Source: an uncultured Mailhella sp. (GTDB lineage: Bacteria > Desulfobacterota > Desulfovibrionia > Desulfovibrionales > Desulfovibrionaceae). From it: a stretch of DNA of 64,000 nt. Positions 23,876-32,478 of this stretch are shown here, piece after piece. The stretch's first letter is position 1. Each line of letters begins with the position of its first letter. Under the pieces are notes generated by a model that was not told the DNA's origin, searched no databases, and saw only the letters and a program-made list of their open reading frames with translations. Location: the NCBI GenBank assembly GCA_910578585.1, contig CAJTRG010000008.1:38411-102410 (forward strand). The letters run 5' to 3'. A program made the translations under genes and the position numbers.

Positions 23876-24415
23876 ATGAGCCGTCTTGAAACTATTTATA
23901 GAGATAAAGTTGTTCCGGTATTGCAAAAAGAATTTAATTACAAATCTTCAATGCAGGTTCCTGGAATTGAGAAGATCTCTTTGAATATCGGACTTGGTAC
24001 TGCTGCCCAAAACAACAAAGTTATTGAAGAAGCAGTTCAAGAATTGACAGCTATTGCAGGTCAAAAAGCAGTCGTAACCCGTGCTAAAAAGTCTATTGCA
24101 GCATTCAAACTTCGTGAAGGTATGCCTATCGGTGTGCGCGTAACTTTGCGTAAAGATCGTATGTGGGACTTTTTGGATAAGCTTATGAACTTTGCATTGC
24201 CACGCGTTCGTGACTTCCGTGGCATTCCTGACCGTGGATTTGACGGTCGTGGAAACTTTACTCTTGGTATCAAAGAACATATGATTTTCCCAGAAATGGA
24301 ATCAGATCGTATCGAAAATAGTAAAGGTTTAAATATTACTATTGTTACAACCGCAACCACGGACAAGGAAGGCAAAATGTTGCTCGATGAGCTTGGTATG
24401 CCTTTCCGTAAGTAA
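23876..24415 (+). CDS. rplE: 50S ribosomal protein L5
   Basis: The protein is 179 residues from the ATG at 23876 (AGAGGG upstream); the preceding in-frame TTG is less likely. MSRLETIYRDKVVP, PGIEKISLNIGLG, GMPIGVRVTLRKDRMWDFLDKL and GIPDRGFDGRGNFTLGIKEH are L5 signatures. L5 binds 5S rRNA and touches the P-site tRNA. Confidence 0.98.
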   Translation: MSRLETIYRDKVVPVLQKEFNYKSSMQVPGIEKISLNIGLGTAAQNNKVIEEAVQELTAIAGQKAVVTRAKKSIAAFKLREGMPIGVRVTLRKDRMWDFLDKLMNFALPRVRDFRGIPDRGFDGRGNFTLGIKEHMIFPEMESDRIENSKGLNITIVTTATTDKEGKMLLDELGMPFRK

Positions 24416-24426
24416 GGAGATAGAGT

Positions 24427-24612
24427 ATGTCCCGTACTGCTCTTGAAGTTAAAGCAACTCGTAAACCAAAATTTTCAACTCGTGGTTATAATCGTTGTCC
24501 AATTTGCGGTCGCCCACGAAGCTATATGCGTCATTTTGGTTTATGCCGTATTTGTTTTAGAAAAATGGCCCTCCAGGGTGAATTGCCTGGAGTTCGCAAA
24601 TCAAGCTGGTAA
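24427..24612 (+). CDS. rpsN: 30S ribosomal protein S14, zinc-binding type
   Basis: The 61-residue protein with CPICGRPRSYMRHFGLCRICFRK holds two CxxC pairs and is the short zinc-binding (C+) form of S14. Many other Proteobacteria carry the long zinc-free form. AAGGAG precedes the ATG. Confidence 0.97.
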   Translation: MSRTALEVKATRKPKFSTRGYNRCPICGRPRSYMRHFGLCRICFRKMALQGELPGVRKSSW

Positions 24613-24637
24613 TCAGCAATAAAATAGGAGAAATCCC

Positions 24638-25015
24638 ATGACCGATCCCATTGCCGATATGCTTACGCGTATCCGCAACGCACACATGGCCCTTCATAAG
24701 GAAGTAAGTGTGCCGCGCTCGAAGATGAAGGAAGCTCTAGCTGGAATCCTCAAGCAGGAAGGCTATGTGGAAGATGTTAAGGTTGAAGACCGTAGCATCA
24801 CCATTGAGCTCAAGTATGTCAAAGGCCGCCCAGCGATCAACGGTTTACGTCGTATCAGTAAACCCGGTCGCCGCATCTATGTAAACGCTCACCATATTCC
24901 CCGTGTTCAAAACGGACTTGGTATTTGTATCTTGTCTACCTCTAAAGGTATTCTTGACGGTGCAAGTGCTACAGAACGCAACAGCGGCGGAGAACTTCTC
25001 TGTGAAGTTTGGTAA
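24638..25015 (+). CDS. rpsH: 30S ribosomal protein S8
   Basis: The 125-residue protein MTDPIADMLTRIRNAHMA ends in GICILSTSKGILDGASATERNSGGELLCEVW, typical of S8. In E. coli S8 represses the spc operon by binding its mRNA near rplE; no obvious copy of that site was recognised here. Confidence 0.98.
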   Translation: MTDPIADMLTRIRNAHMALHKEVSVPRSKMKEALAGILKQEGYVEDVKVEDRSITIELKYVKGRPAINGLRRISKPGRRIYVNAHHIPRVQNGLGICILSTSKGILDGASATERNSGGELLCEVW

Positions 25016-25044
25016 GCCAACATACTTAGCAAGGTGGAAATACA

Positions 25045-25590
25045 ATGTCTAGAATAGGTAAATTGCCCATCACTCTCCCAAAAGGCGTTGAAGTGAAATT
25101 GGGTCAAGATATAGTGGAAGTAAAAGGACCTAAAGGTTCTTTGACAACTCCGCTTTGTGACCTTTTGGATTACGAAGTTACTGCTGATCATGTAACTATT
25201 ACTCGTAAAGATTTAGAAGACAGAGCAACAGCTCAGCAACATGGTCTTCGTCGTACCCTTTTAGCTAACTGTGTTGAAGGCGTAACAAAAGGTTTTTCAA
25301 AAACCATGGAAGTAATCGGTGTTGGTTTCAAAGTTGCTGTTAAAGGCAATATCGTTGAACTTGCACTTGGTTTTTCTCATCCTGTAATTGTAGAACTTCC
25401 AAAAGGTATTGAAGCGAAAGCGGAAGGAACAAAGCTCACAATTTCCGGTATCGACAAACAATTGGTTGGTGAAATGTGTGCTAAAATTCGTCGCTTACGT
25501 AAACCTGAACCTTACAAAGGCAAAGGTATTAAGTACGAAAATGAAATTATTCGCCGCAAAGCTGGTAAGTCCGGCGCTAAGGGCAAATAA
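25045..25590 (+). CDS. rplF: 50S ribosomal protein L6
   Basis: The 181-residue protein MSRIGKLPITLPKGVEVKLG has two tandem L6 repeats and ends in RKPEPYKGKGIKYENEIIRRKAGKSGAKGK. It sits near the factor-binding site of the 50S subunit. AAGGTGG precedes the ATG. Confidence 0.98.
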   Translation: MSRIGKLPITLPKGVEVKLGQDIVEVKGPKGSLTTPLCDLLDYEVTADHVTITRKDLEDRATAQQHGLRRTLLANCVEGVTKGFSKTMEVIGVGFKVAVKGNIVELALGFSHPVIVELPKGIEAKAEGTKLTISGIDKQLVGEMCAKIRRLRKPEPYKGKGIKYENEIIRRKAGKSGAKGK

Positions 25591-25602
25591 GGGGTTATAG
25601 AT

Positions 25603-25962
25603 ATGATGCTTTCTAAAAATGAAGTTCGCATGAAGCGTAAAATCCGCATTCGTAAGCGACTTACCGGCACATCTGAACGCCCTCGTTTAGTGGTGTTTCG
25701 CTCTAATTTGCATATTTATGCCCAAATTATTGATGATATGACTGGATCAACTTTGGCTCAAGCTTCAACTCTGACCCTTTCCAAAGGCGGAGAAAAAGTG
25801 GCTTGCAATAAAGCTGGAGCCGAAAAAGTTGGTAAAGAAGTTGCTCGTATTGCGAAAGAAAAAAATATTACACAAGTTGTTTTCGATCGTAATGGCTACC
25901 TCTATCACGGCCGCATTAAAGCAATTGCTGACGGCGCTCGCGAAGGTGGCTTAGAGTTCTAA
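25603..25962 (+). CDS. rplR: 50S ribosomal protein L18
   Basis: The 119-residue protein has the basic start RMKRKIRIRKRLTGTSERPRLVVFRSNLHIYAQIIDD and ends in VVFDRNGYLYHGRIKAIADGAREGGLEF. L18 carries 5S rRNA into the 50S subunit. Confidence 0.97.
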   Translation: MMLSKNEVRMKRKIRIRKRLTGTSERPRLVVFRSNLHIYAQIIDDMTGSTLAQASTLTLSKGGEKVACNKAGAEKVGKEVARIAKEKNITQVVFDRNGYLYHGRIKAIADGAREGGLEF

Positions 25963-26008
25963 TGGACAGCCTTAAGGCTACAATCACTATCATAGCATAG
26001 GAAATAAC

Positions 26009-26512
26009 ATGGAACAAAAGCAAGAAACGCAAGATTCCGGTCTTATTGAAAAAATCGTCCATTTGAACCGGGTTGCAAAAGTTGTAAAGGGTGGCAGACG
26101 TTTCAGTTTCAGCGCCCTTGTTGTAGTTGGAGATGGTAACGGAAGCGTTGGCTTCGGTCTTGGTAAAGCTCAAGAAGTGCCTGAAGCTCTCCGTAAAGCT
26201 AGTGAAAGAGCTAGAAAATCAATGGTAAAAGTTCCACTTGTTGACGGAACTTTGCCTTATGAAGTTTTAGGTCGTTTTGGCGCAGGCCGTGTGCTTTTGA
26301 AACCTGCATCCCGTGGTACCGGTGTTATCGCCGGTGGCGCAGTTCGTGCAGTTATGGAAGCAGTTGGTGTTACTGACGTTCTTTCAAAGGCTATTGGAAC
26401 AAACAATTCCCATAATGTGCTTCGCGCAACTATGGAAGGCCTCACTTCTTTACGCAGTGCAGAACAAGTTTCTGAAGTTCGCGGCAAGAAGCTCGAAGCT
26501 CCTCGTAAGTAA
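26009..26512 (+). CDS. rpsE: 30S ribosomal protein S5
   Basis: The 167-residue protein has VVKGGRRFSFSALVVVGDGNGSVGFGLGKAQEVP, the S5 dsRNA-binding-like domain, and a C-terminal GTGVIAGGAVRAVMEAVGVTDVLSK block. S5 helps form the mRNA channel and affects decoding accuracy. Confidence 0.98.
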   Translation: MEQKQETQDSGLIEKIVHLNRVAKVVKGGRRFSFSALVVVGDGNGSVGFGLGKAQEVPEALRKASERARKSMVKVPLVDGTLPYEVLGRFGAGRVLLKPASRGTGVIAGGAVRAVMEAVGVTDVLSKAIGTNNSHNVLRATMEGLTSLRSAEQVSEVRGKKLEAPRK

Positions 26513-26524
26513 GGGAGAATAGCC

Positions 26525-26701
26525 ATGTCTGAAATTAAAGTAAAACTCATGCGCAGTCGTATTGGTCTTAAGCCTCATCAAAAGAAAGTTCTTGATGCAC
26601 TTGGACTTAAACGTCGTGAAATGGTTAAAACTTTTAATGATAATGCTGCTGTTCGTGGCATGATTGAACACGTAAAACACCTAGTTGAGGTCAGCAAATA
26701 A
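26525..26701 (+). CDS. rpmD: 50S ribosomal protein L30
   Basis: A 58-residue protein: MSEIKVKLMRSRIGLKPHQKK... then LDALGLKRREMVKTFNDNAAVRGMIEHVKHLVEV, which matches L30 in length and motif. GGGAGAATAGCC precedes the ATG, and the stop overlaps the rplO ATG (TAATG). It lies where L30 is expected in the spc order. Confidence 0.95.
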   Translation: MSEIKVKLMRSRIGLKPHQKKVLDALGLKRREMVKTFNDNAAVRGMIEHVKHLVEVSK

Positions 26702-27183
26702 TGAGACTTAATGAACTTTATCCATTCGCTGAAGAACGTCAAACACGTAAACGCGTAGGTCGTGGTGACGGTTCTGGCTTTGGTCACACAGCAGGTAAAG
26801 GCCATAAAGGTCAAAATGCTCGTGCTGGTGGTGGCGTAAGAGTTGGCTTTGAAGGTGGTCAAATGCCTTTGCAGCGTCGTTTGCCAAAACGTGGTTTCAA
26901 AAACTTTGATTTCAAAGTTACTTTTGAAGTTATCAATCTCGATCGTTTGGAAGCTGCATTTGATAAAACTGAAATTACTTTAGATGACATTTACAGCCGT
27001 GGTCTTTGCAGTTACGGCGCACCTGTGAAAATCTTGGGTGGCGGCAACGTAACCAAAGCTCTCACTGTAGAAGCTCATCGTTTTGCGAAATCTGCTAAAG
27101 CTAAAATTGAAGCAGCTGGCGGAAAAGTAAACGAATTATGTCAATGTGAATGCTGCTGCAATAAAGAAGCAGAAAAGGAATAA
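26701..27183 (+). CDS. rplO: 50S ribosomal protein L15 with a cysteine-rich C-terminal tail
   Basis: The protein is 160 residues; MRLNELYPFAEERQTRKRVGRGDGSGFGHTAGKGHKGQNAR and GFEGGQMPLQRRLPKRGF are L15 signatures. Past the normal end (about residue 145) it has a tail with five cysteines in seven positions (147-153: C-Q-C-E-C-C-C) followed by NKEAEKE. The family has no such tail that I know. It could bind metal, or simply reflect drift past the functional end. Confidence 0.96.
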   Translation: MRLNELYPFAEERQTRKRVGRGDGSGFGHTAGKGHKGQNARAGGGVRVGFEGGQMPLQRRLPKRGFKNFDFKVTFEVINLDRLEAAFDKTEITLDDIYSRGLCSYGAPVKILGGGNVTKALTVEAHRFAKSAKAKIEAAGGKVNELCQCECCCNKEAEKE

Positions 27184-27186
27184 CAC

Positions 27187-28497
27187 GTGGCAGGTGCAGT
27201 AGATAAATTAACAACATCCAGTGAATTGCGTGTAAAAATTGCATGGACATTCTTTTTATTAGTATGTTACCGTGTTGGTGCACATATTCCTGTTCCTGGT
27301 GTTGATACCGCTGCTCTTGCTGACTTCTTCGCTCGTTTACAAGGTTCCGTTTTTGCCTTGTTAGATATGTTTTCCGGGGGCGGTCTGTCCAATGTGTCAG
27401 TATTCGCCCTTGGGATTATGCCTTACATCTCAGCGTCGATTATTATGCAGCTTTTGCAGGTAATTAGCCCTGATATCAAACGTATGGCTAAAGAAGAAGG
27501 GCAAGCAGGACGTCGTAAAATTACTCAATATACCCGTTACTTAACAGTTCTTATCACCCTTGTTCAAGGTTTTGGTATTGCTACCATGCTTGAAGGAATG
27601 ACAAGTCCTGGAAGTAACTTACCTGTTGTTTTAAATCCTGGATTGGAATTTAAATTGGTAACTGTTGTTACTTTAACTACTGGTACAGTGCTGATCATGT
27701 GGTTAGGGGAACAAATCACATCCCGTGGTATTGGCAACGGTATCTCTTTAATCATCTTTTCAGGTATCGTGGTTGGTATCCCAAGTGCACTCGGTCGTGT
27801 CTATCAATTGGTAAGTGCTGGAGATATGAGTATCTTCTTTGTACTTTTACTGCTTGTAGTTATGGCTGCTGTTTTATTTGGCATTGTGTTTGTGGAAAGA
27901 GCTCAGCGCCGTATTCCTATCCACTATGCTAAAAGACAAATGGGAAGAAAGGTTTATGGTGGTCAAACCACTCACTTGCCTTTAAGAATTAACACCGCTG
28001 GTGTTATTCCTCCTATCTTTGCACAAAGCTTACTTTTATTCCCTGCAACCATTGGCTCTTTCTCAACTGCTTTATGGCTGCAAGAAATAGTACGTTGGTT
28101 CCAACCATCAAGTATTATTTATAATATTTTCTTTATAGCACTTATTTTCTTCTTCTGCTTTTTCTATACAGCAATTATTTTTGATCCAAAAGATATTGCA
28201 GAAAACTTGAAGAAAGCAGGTGGTTTTGTTCCTGGTATTCGTCCGGGTGACAAAACAAGAGAATATATAGATTCTGTACTCAGTCGCCTTACTTTGTGGG
28301 GTGGTGTGTACATTTCTGCAATATCTATTCTTCCAATGTTCCTTATTTCAAAGTTCAACGTACCATTCTATTTTGGTGGTACAAGTATCCTGATCTTGGT
28401 TGGGGTTGCCATGGACTTTATGGGACAAGTTGAATCTCATATGATTTCAAAGCAATATGACAGCTTGATGGAAAAGAATAGAATTAAGGGACGCTAG
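27187..28497 (+). CDS. secY: Preprotein translocase subunit SecY
   Basis: The 436-residue inner-membrane protein, read from GTG at 27187, has ten hydrophobic segments and the SecY signatures YRVGAHIPVPGVD (plug region), LGIMPYISASIIMQL, and VERAQRRIPIHYAKR in a cytoplasmic loop. It forms the Sec channel with SecE/G. It sits 4 nt after rplO, the usual spc-operon position. Confidence 0.97.
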   Translation: MAGAVDKLTTSSELRVKIAWTFFLLVCYRVGAHIPVPGVDTAALADFFARLQGSVFALLDMFSGGGLSNVSVFALGIMPYISASIIMQLLQVISPDIKRMAKEEGQAGRRKITQYTRYLTVLITLVQGFGIATMLEGMTSPGSNLPVVLNPGLEFKLVTVVTLTTGTVLIMWLGEQITSRGIGNGISLIIFSGIVVGIPSALGRVYQLVSAGDMSIFFVLLLLVVMAAVLFGIVFVERAQRRIPIHYAKRQMGRKVYGGQTTHLPLRINTAGVIPPIFAQSLLLFPATIGSFSTALWLQEIVRWFQPSSIIYNIFFIALIFFFCFFYTAIIFDPKDIAENLKKAGGFVPGIRPGDKTREYIDSVLSRLTLWGGVYISAISILPMFLISKFNVPFYFGGTSILILVGVAMDFMGQVESHMISKQYDSLMEKNRIKGR

Positions 28498-28499
28498 GA

Positions 28500-29288
28500 A
28501 TGAAAAAATATCGCGGAGTTTTTCTGAAAAACGAGCATGAAATTGCCAAAATGCGTATTGCAAACGGTATGGTGTCTCGAGTTTTAGATGCACTTGGCGA
28601 AGCTGTCAAACCTGGTATCTCAACTATGTTCCTTGAAGAAGTGGCCCAGGATGTTTGTCACAAGATGAATGTCAAACCCGCATTTCAAGGTTATTACGGA
28701 TTTCCATTTGCACTTTGCTGCTCAGTCAATGAAACAATTGTTCACGGCTTTCCTTCCAAAGACAGAATTTTAAAAGAAGGAGATATTGTGAGCTGTGATA
28801 TGGGCGTTTGTTATGAAGGTTTTTATGGTGACAGCGCACGGACATTTTATGTTGGTGAAGTGTCACAAGAAGCAAAAGACCTTTGCAGAGTAACAGAAGA
28901 AAGTTTGCATTATGGAATTGCGGCTGCTAGAATCGGTAATACCTTATATGATATTTCTGCGGCGGTGCAGCGACATGCAGAAAAAAATGGTTTGAAAGTG
29001 ATCCGCAACTATGTTGGTCACGGCATTGGTTCAAATCTTCATGAAAAACCAGAAGTTCCCAACTTCGTGCCAAAGGGTGGATTTGATCTTCCCCTGCATG
29101 AAGGCATGGTGCTTGCTATTGAGCCCATGCTTGCAATTGGTACCTATGAAGTTGTGATTCTTCCGGATAAATGGACGGCAAACACCAAAGACGGAAGTTT
29201 GGCTGCCCATTTTGAACATACAGTTGCAATTACATCAGACGGGCCTGAGATTTTAAGTTTATCTTCAAATTATTCAGGTAGTTACTGA
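28500..29288 (+). CDS. map: Methionine aminopeptidase, type I
   Basis: The 262-residue protein contains the metal ligands in order: VSCDMGVCYEGFYGDSART (two Asp), NYVGHGIGSNLHEKP (His), LAIEPML (Glu) and a C-terminal HFEHTVAIT (Glu). It removes the initiator methionine in the cytoplasm. It follows secY by 2 nt; the adk and infA genes often found here are absent. Confidence 0.96.
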   Translation: MKKYRGVFLKNEHEIAKMRIANGMVSRVLDALGEAVKPGISTMFLEEVAQDVCHKMNVKPAFQGYYGFPFALCCSVNETIVHGFPSKDRILKEGDIVSCDMGVCYEGFYGDSARTFYVGEVSQEAKDLCRVTEESLHYGIAAARIGNTLYDISAAVQRHAEKNGLKVIRNYVGHGIGSNLHEKPEVPNFVPKGGFDLPLHEGMVLAIEPMLAIGTYEVVILPDKWTANTKDGSLAAHFEHTVAITSDGPEILSLSSNYSGSY

Positions 29289-29317
29289 TAAAATATGGAA
29301 ATGGCGAGGATAGCCTC

Positions 29318-29346
29318 TTGACAAGGATAGAAATATCATCTAATTA
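29318..29346 (+). promoter_or_regulatory. Internal promoter for the alpha part of the cluster
   Basis: TTGACA (29318-29323), 17-nt spacer and TAATTA (29341-29346) lie in the 106-nt gap between map and rpmJ. A small CAACG/CGTTG hairpin follows before the rpmJ ribosome site. Confidence 0.6.
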
Positions 29347-29394
29347 ACACAATTCCAACGCTAACGTTGAGTTTTGAATAAAACGGAGAGAGCG

Positions 29395-29508
29395 ATGAAA
29401 GTTAGGCCGTCCGTAAAAAAAATATGCCCTAAGTGTAAAGTAATTAGACGTAAGGGTGTTCTTAGAGTAATCTGCGAAAACCCCAGACATAAACAACGTC
29501 AGGGCTAG
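29395..29508 (+). CDS. rpmJ: 50S ribosomal protein L36
   Basis: The 37-residue protein [21 protein letters not shown] is the zinc-binding (C+) form, with CPKC and later CENPRH supplying the four ligands. GGAGAGAG lies upstream of the ATG. Such C+ paralogues are replaced by zinc-free copies under zinc shortage in some bacteria; no second copy is visible here. Confidence 0.97.
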
Positions 29509-29525
29509 GTTGCAGGAGTTTTACT

Positions 29526-29894
29526 GTGGCAAGAATTGCAGGTGTTGATTTGCCTCGCGGCAAAAGAGCGGATATTGCGCTCACCTATATCTATGGCATT
29601 GGTCCAAAGACCTCTTTACAAATTTTTGAAGCTACCAAGATTGACTGGAATCGCAGCATCGATGATTTGAATGCCGATGAGGTGAACGAACTCCGTAAGG
29701 AAATTGAAACAAATTATAAGGTTGAAGGCGATCTTCGTCGTGAAGTAAGCTCTAACATCAAACGCTTAATGGATGTTGGATGCTATCGTGGACTTCGCCA
29801 CCGTCGTGGTTTGCCTGTTCATGGTCAACGCACAAAAACCAATGCACGTACTCGAAAGGGTCCACGTCGTGGTGCTGTGGGTAAAAAGAAGTAA
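29526..29894 (+). CDS. rpsM: 30S ribosomal protein S13
   Basis: The 122-residue protein, starting GTG at 29526 (GCAGGAG upstream), reads MARIAGVDLPRGKRADIALTYIYGIG and ends in GQRTKTNARTRKGPRR. S13 contacts the P-site tRNA and bridges to the 50S subunit. Confidence 0.98.
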   Translation: MARIAGVDLPRGKRADIALTYIYGIGPKTSLQIFEATKIDWNRSIDDLNADEVNELRKEIETNYKVEGDLRREVSSNIKRLMDVGCYRGLRHRRGLPVHGQRTKTNARTRKGPRRGAVGKKK

Positions 29895-29945
29895 GGGTAC
29901 TGCCCTCTCATATTTTCTGGATAAATAATCCAAGGGAAGTGTACA

Positions 29946-30335
29946 ATGGCAAGAGCCAAACGCGCAGTTAAAAAAAGAGAAAAGAAGAACGTTCCATTGG
30001 GTGTTGCCCATATTCAAGCGTCCTTCAATAATACCATTATTACCTTTACCGATACTCGTGGCAATGCTATTAGTTGGGCATCTGCCGGACAAAGCGGTTT
30101 TAAAGGTTCACGTAAATCCACTCCTTTTGCTGCACAAGTAGCTGCTGAAACAGCTGCTAAAAAAGCACAAGATAATGGAATGCGTACTGTTGGTGTTTAT
30201 GTTAAGGGTCCCGGTGCTGGTCGTGAATCTGCATTGCGTGCAATTAACGCAGCAGGTTTCAAAGTTGCGTTCATTCGTGACGTAACACCTATTCCTCATA
30301 ACGGATGCCGTCCTCCAAAACGGCGCCGCGTATAA
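29946..30335 (+). CDS. rpsK: 30S ribosomal protein S11
   Basis: The 129-residue protein has GVAHIQASFNNTIITFTDTRGNAISWASAG and ends in DVTPIPHNGCRPPKRRRV, the S11 hallmark. It shapes the 30S platform with S6, S18 and S21. Confidence 0.98.
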   Translation: MARAKRAVKKREKKNVPLGVAHIQASFNNTIITFTDTRGNAISWASAGQSGFKGSRKSTPFAAQVAAETAAKKAQDNGMRTVGVYVKGPGAGRESALRAINAAGFKVAFIRDVTPIPHNGCRPPKRRRV

Positions 30336-30351
30336 TTAGGAGATAAAGACC

Positions 30352-30978
30352 GTGGCTAAATATAATGATGCAAAATGCCGTATATGCCGCCGTGAAGGTG
30401 CAAAATTATTTTTGAAAGGTGATCGCTGCTTTACAGATAAATGTTCACAGGATCGCCGTCCATATGCACCTGGACAACATGGCCGTGCTAGAAAGAAATT
30501 GAGCGAATATGCTCTCATGCTTCGCGAAAAACAAAAAGTACGTCGCATGTATGGTGTATTAGAAAAACAATTCAGAGGATATTTCTATTCTTCTGATATG
30601 GCGAAAGGTGTTACAGGTGAAAACCTCTTGAAAACATTGGAACGCCGTTTAGATAACGTTGTTTACCGTATGGGATTTGCAAATTCTCGTGCACAAGCTC
30701 GACAGCTTGTTCGTCATGGAATTTTCACATTGAACGGTCACAAAGTTGATATTCCATCTTTGCAAGTTAAAGTTGGTGATGTGATTGTTGTGAACGAAAA
30801 AAATCGTACAATCCCTGTTATTGCTGATGCTCAAGGTGCTATCGCTCGTCGCGGATGCCCTGTATGGCTTGAAGTTGACGGTGCAGCGTTCAAAGGTACT
30901 GTGAAAGCAATGCCTCAACGTGACGATATTCAAACTCCTATCAGTGAGTCTCTTATCGTTGAACTTTACTCCAAATAA
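30352..30978 (+). CDS. rpsD: 30S ribosomal protein S4, zinc-binding type
   Basis: The 208-residue protein, starting GTG at 30352, holds the N-terminal cysteines CRICRREGAKLF...CFTDKC that mark the C+ form, and the S4 RNA-binding domain RLDNVVYRMGFANSRAQARQLVRHGIFTLNG. S4 starts 30S assembly and in E. coli represses the alpha operon. TTAGGAG precedes the start. Confidence 0.98.
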   Translation: MAKYNDAKCRICRREGAKLFLKGDRCFTDKCSQDRRPYAPGQHGRARKKLSEYALMLREKQKVRRMYGVLEKQFRGYFYSSDMAKGVTGENLLKTLERRLDNVVYRMGFANSRAQARQLVRHGIFTLNGHKVDIPSLQVKVGDVIVVNEKNRTIPVIADAQGAIARRGCPVWLEVDGAAFKGTVKAMPQRDDIQTPISESLIVELYSK

Positions 30979-30993
30979 TAGACAGGAGTTCAC

Positions 30994-32037
30994 ATGTCCA
31001 CAAATCAAGCCAATAGGCTCATCAATGCTCGTAACTGGGCAGTGCTTGTTAAACCTGATCAAATTGTTCGCAATAATGAAGTTTCCGGCCCAATGTATGG
31101 AAAATTCACTTGTGAGCCACTTGAAAGAGGATACGGCACCACCATTGGTAATGCCTTGCGTAGAGTGTTGTTAGCTTCATTACAAGGTTCTGCTTTTGTG
31201 TCTGTGAAAATTGCAGGTGTACAACATGAGTTCACCACAATCCCTGGTGTTCTTGAAGATGTAACTGATATTATTTTGAATATCAAACAAGTTCGTCTTG
31301 CAATGGATACTGATGTTCCTCAAAAATTAACTTTGAAAGTTAATAAGAAAGGTGTGGTAACTGCTGCTGATATTCAAGAAAATCAACACGTTGCAGTGTT
31401 GAACCCTGAACTGCATATTGCAACTCTCACAGAAGACGTTGAATTTGACCTTGAATTAGAAGCTCGTATGGGTAAGGGGTATGTGCCTGCTGATATGCAT
31501 GTGGGTCTTAATGAAGAAATCGGGCTTATCAAGCTTGATTCCAGTTTTTCTCCTGTACGTAAAGTTTCCTATACTATTGAACAGGCACGTGTTGGTCAAA
31601 TGACTAACTATGACAAGCTTATTTTGGAAGTTTGGACTGATGGTTCTCTCACTCCTGAAGATGCGATTGCATATAGTGCTAAAATTATAAAAGAACAGAT
31701 TTCTGTATTTATCAATTTTGATGAACAGATTTCTGATGAAAGTTGTCTTGGTTCATCTGAAGCAGGAGATATCAACGAAAATCTCTTTATGAGCATTGAT
31801 GATCTTGAACTTTCAGTACGTGCTACAAACTGTCTCCGCGGCGCTCAAATTGCGACTGTTGGCGAACTTGTACAACGTTCTGAAAATGATATGCTCAAAA
31901 CAAAGAACTTCGGTAAGAAATCCCTTGATGAAATCAAAGCCCTTCTTATTCGTATGGGACTTGATTTCGGTATGAAGATTGACGGTTTCGACAAAAAATA
32001 CCAAGAATGGAAAAGGAAGCAACACCATGAGGCATAA
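30994..32037 (+). CDS. rpoA: DNA-directed RNA polymerase subunit alpha
   Basis: The 347-residue protein has the N-terminal dimerisation domain (FTCEPLERGYGTTIGNALRRVLLASLQGSA) and the C-terminal domain LELSVRATNCLRGAQIATVGELVQRSENDMLKTKNFGKKSLDEIKALL, which contacts UP elements and activators. It has a slightly longer C-terminal tail than E. coli. It overlaps rplQ by 11 nt. Confidence 0.98.
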   Translation: MSTNQANRLINARNWAVLVKPDQIVRNNEVSGPMYGKFTCEPLERGYGTTIGNALRRVLLASLQGSAFVSVKIAGVQHEFTTIPGVLEDVTDIILNIKQVRLAMDTDVPQKLTLKVNKKGVVTAADIQENQHVAVLNPELHIATLTEDVEFDLELEARMGKGYVPADMHVGLNEEIGLIKLDSSFSPVRKVSYTIEQARVGQMTNYDKLILEVWTDGSLTPEDAIAYSAKIIKEQISVFINFDEQISDESCLGSSEAGDINENLFMSIDDLELSVRATNCLRGAQIATVGELVQRSENDMLKTKNFGKKSLDEIKALLIRMGLDFGMKIDGFDKKYQEWKRKQHHEA

Positions 32038-32422
32038 TAATTCTGGTAGAAAGTTGGGAAGAAATCCATCCCATCGCAAAGCTATGTTCAATAACATGGC
32101 TAAGAACCTCTTGATTCATGGTCGTATTCGCACTACTGTTGCTAAAGCAAAAGATTTGCGTGGTGTAGTTGAACCATTAATTACTTTGGCTCAACGCAAT
32201 GATGTTCATTCACGTCGTCTTGCTTTCCGTGTACTTGGCGATCACCAATTAGTAAAAACACTTTTTGATGAAATTGCACCACAATATGCAGGTATTCCTG
32301 GTGGCTACACCAGAATTATGAAGCTTGCAATGCCAAGAAAAGGTGACAGTGCTCCAATGGCTATTATCGAACTTACAAAAAATGCAAGTGAAGATAGCGC
32401 CGTTGAAGAAAGTGCTGAATAA
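32027..32422 (+). CDS. rplQ: 50S ribosomal protein L17
   Basis: The protein is 131 residues from the ATG at 32027: MRHNNSGRKLGRNPSHRKAMFNNMAKNLLIHGRIRTT. It overlaps the end of rpoA, with GGAAGCAACACC as ribosome site. It ends the ribosomal cluster and has an acidic tail, EDSAVEESAE. Confidence 0.97.
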   Translation: MRHNNSGRKLGRNPSHRKAMFNNMAKNLLIHGRIRTTVAKAKDLRGVVEPLITLAQRNDVHSRRLAFRVLGDHQLVKTLFDEIAPQYAGIPGGYTRIMKLAMPRKGDSAPMAIIELTKNASEDSAVEESAE

Positions 32423-32442
32423 GACTTATTCATAGAATTGCA

Positions 32443-32471
32443 AAAAGCCCTGAATTTAGTTCAGGGCTTTT
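32443..32471 (+). terminator. Terminator of the ribosomal cluster
   Basis: AAAAGCCCTGAA and TTCAGGGCTTTT form a 12-bp stem around TTTAG, followed by further T residues. The phage-derived remnant begins immediately after. Confidence 0.9.
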
Positions 32472-32478
32472 TTTGTAA

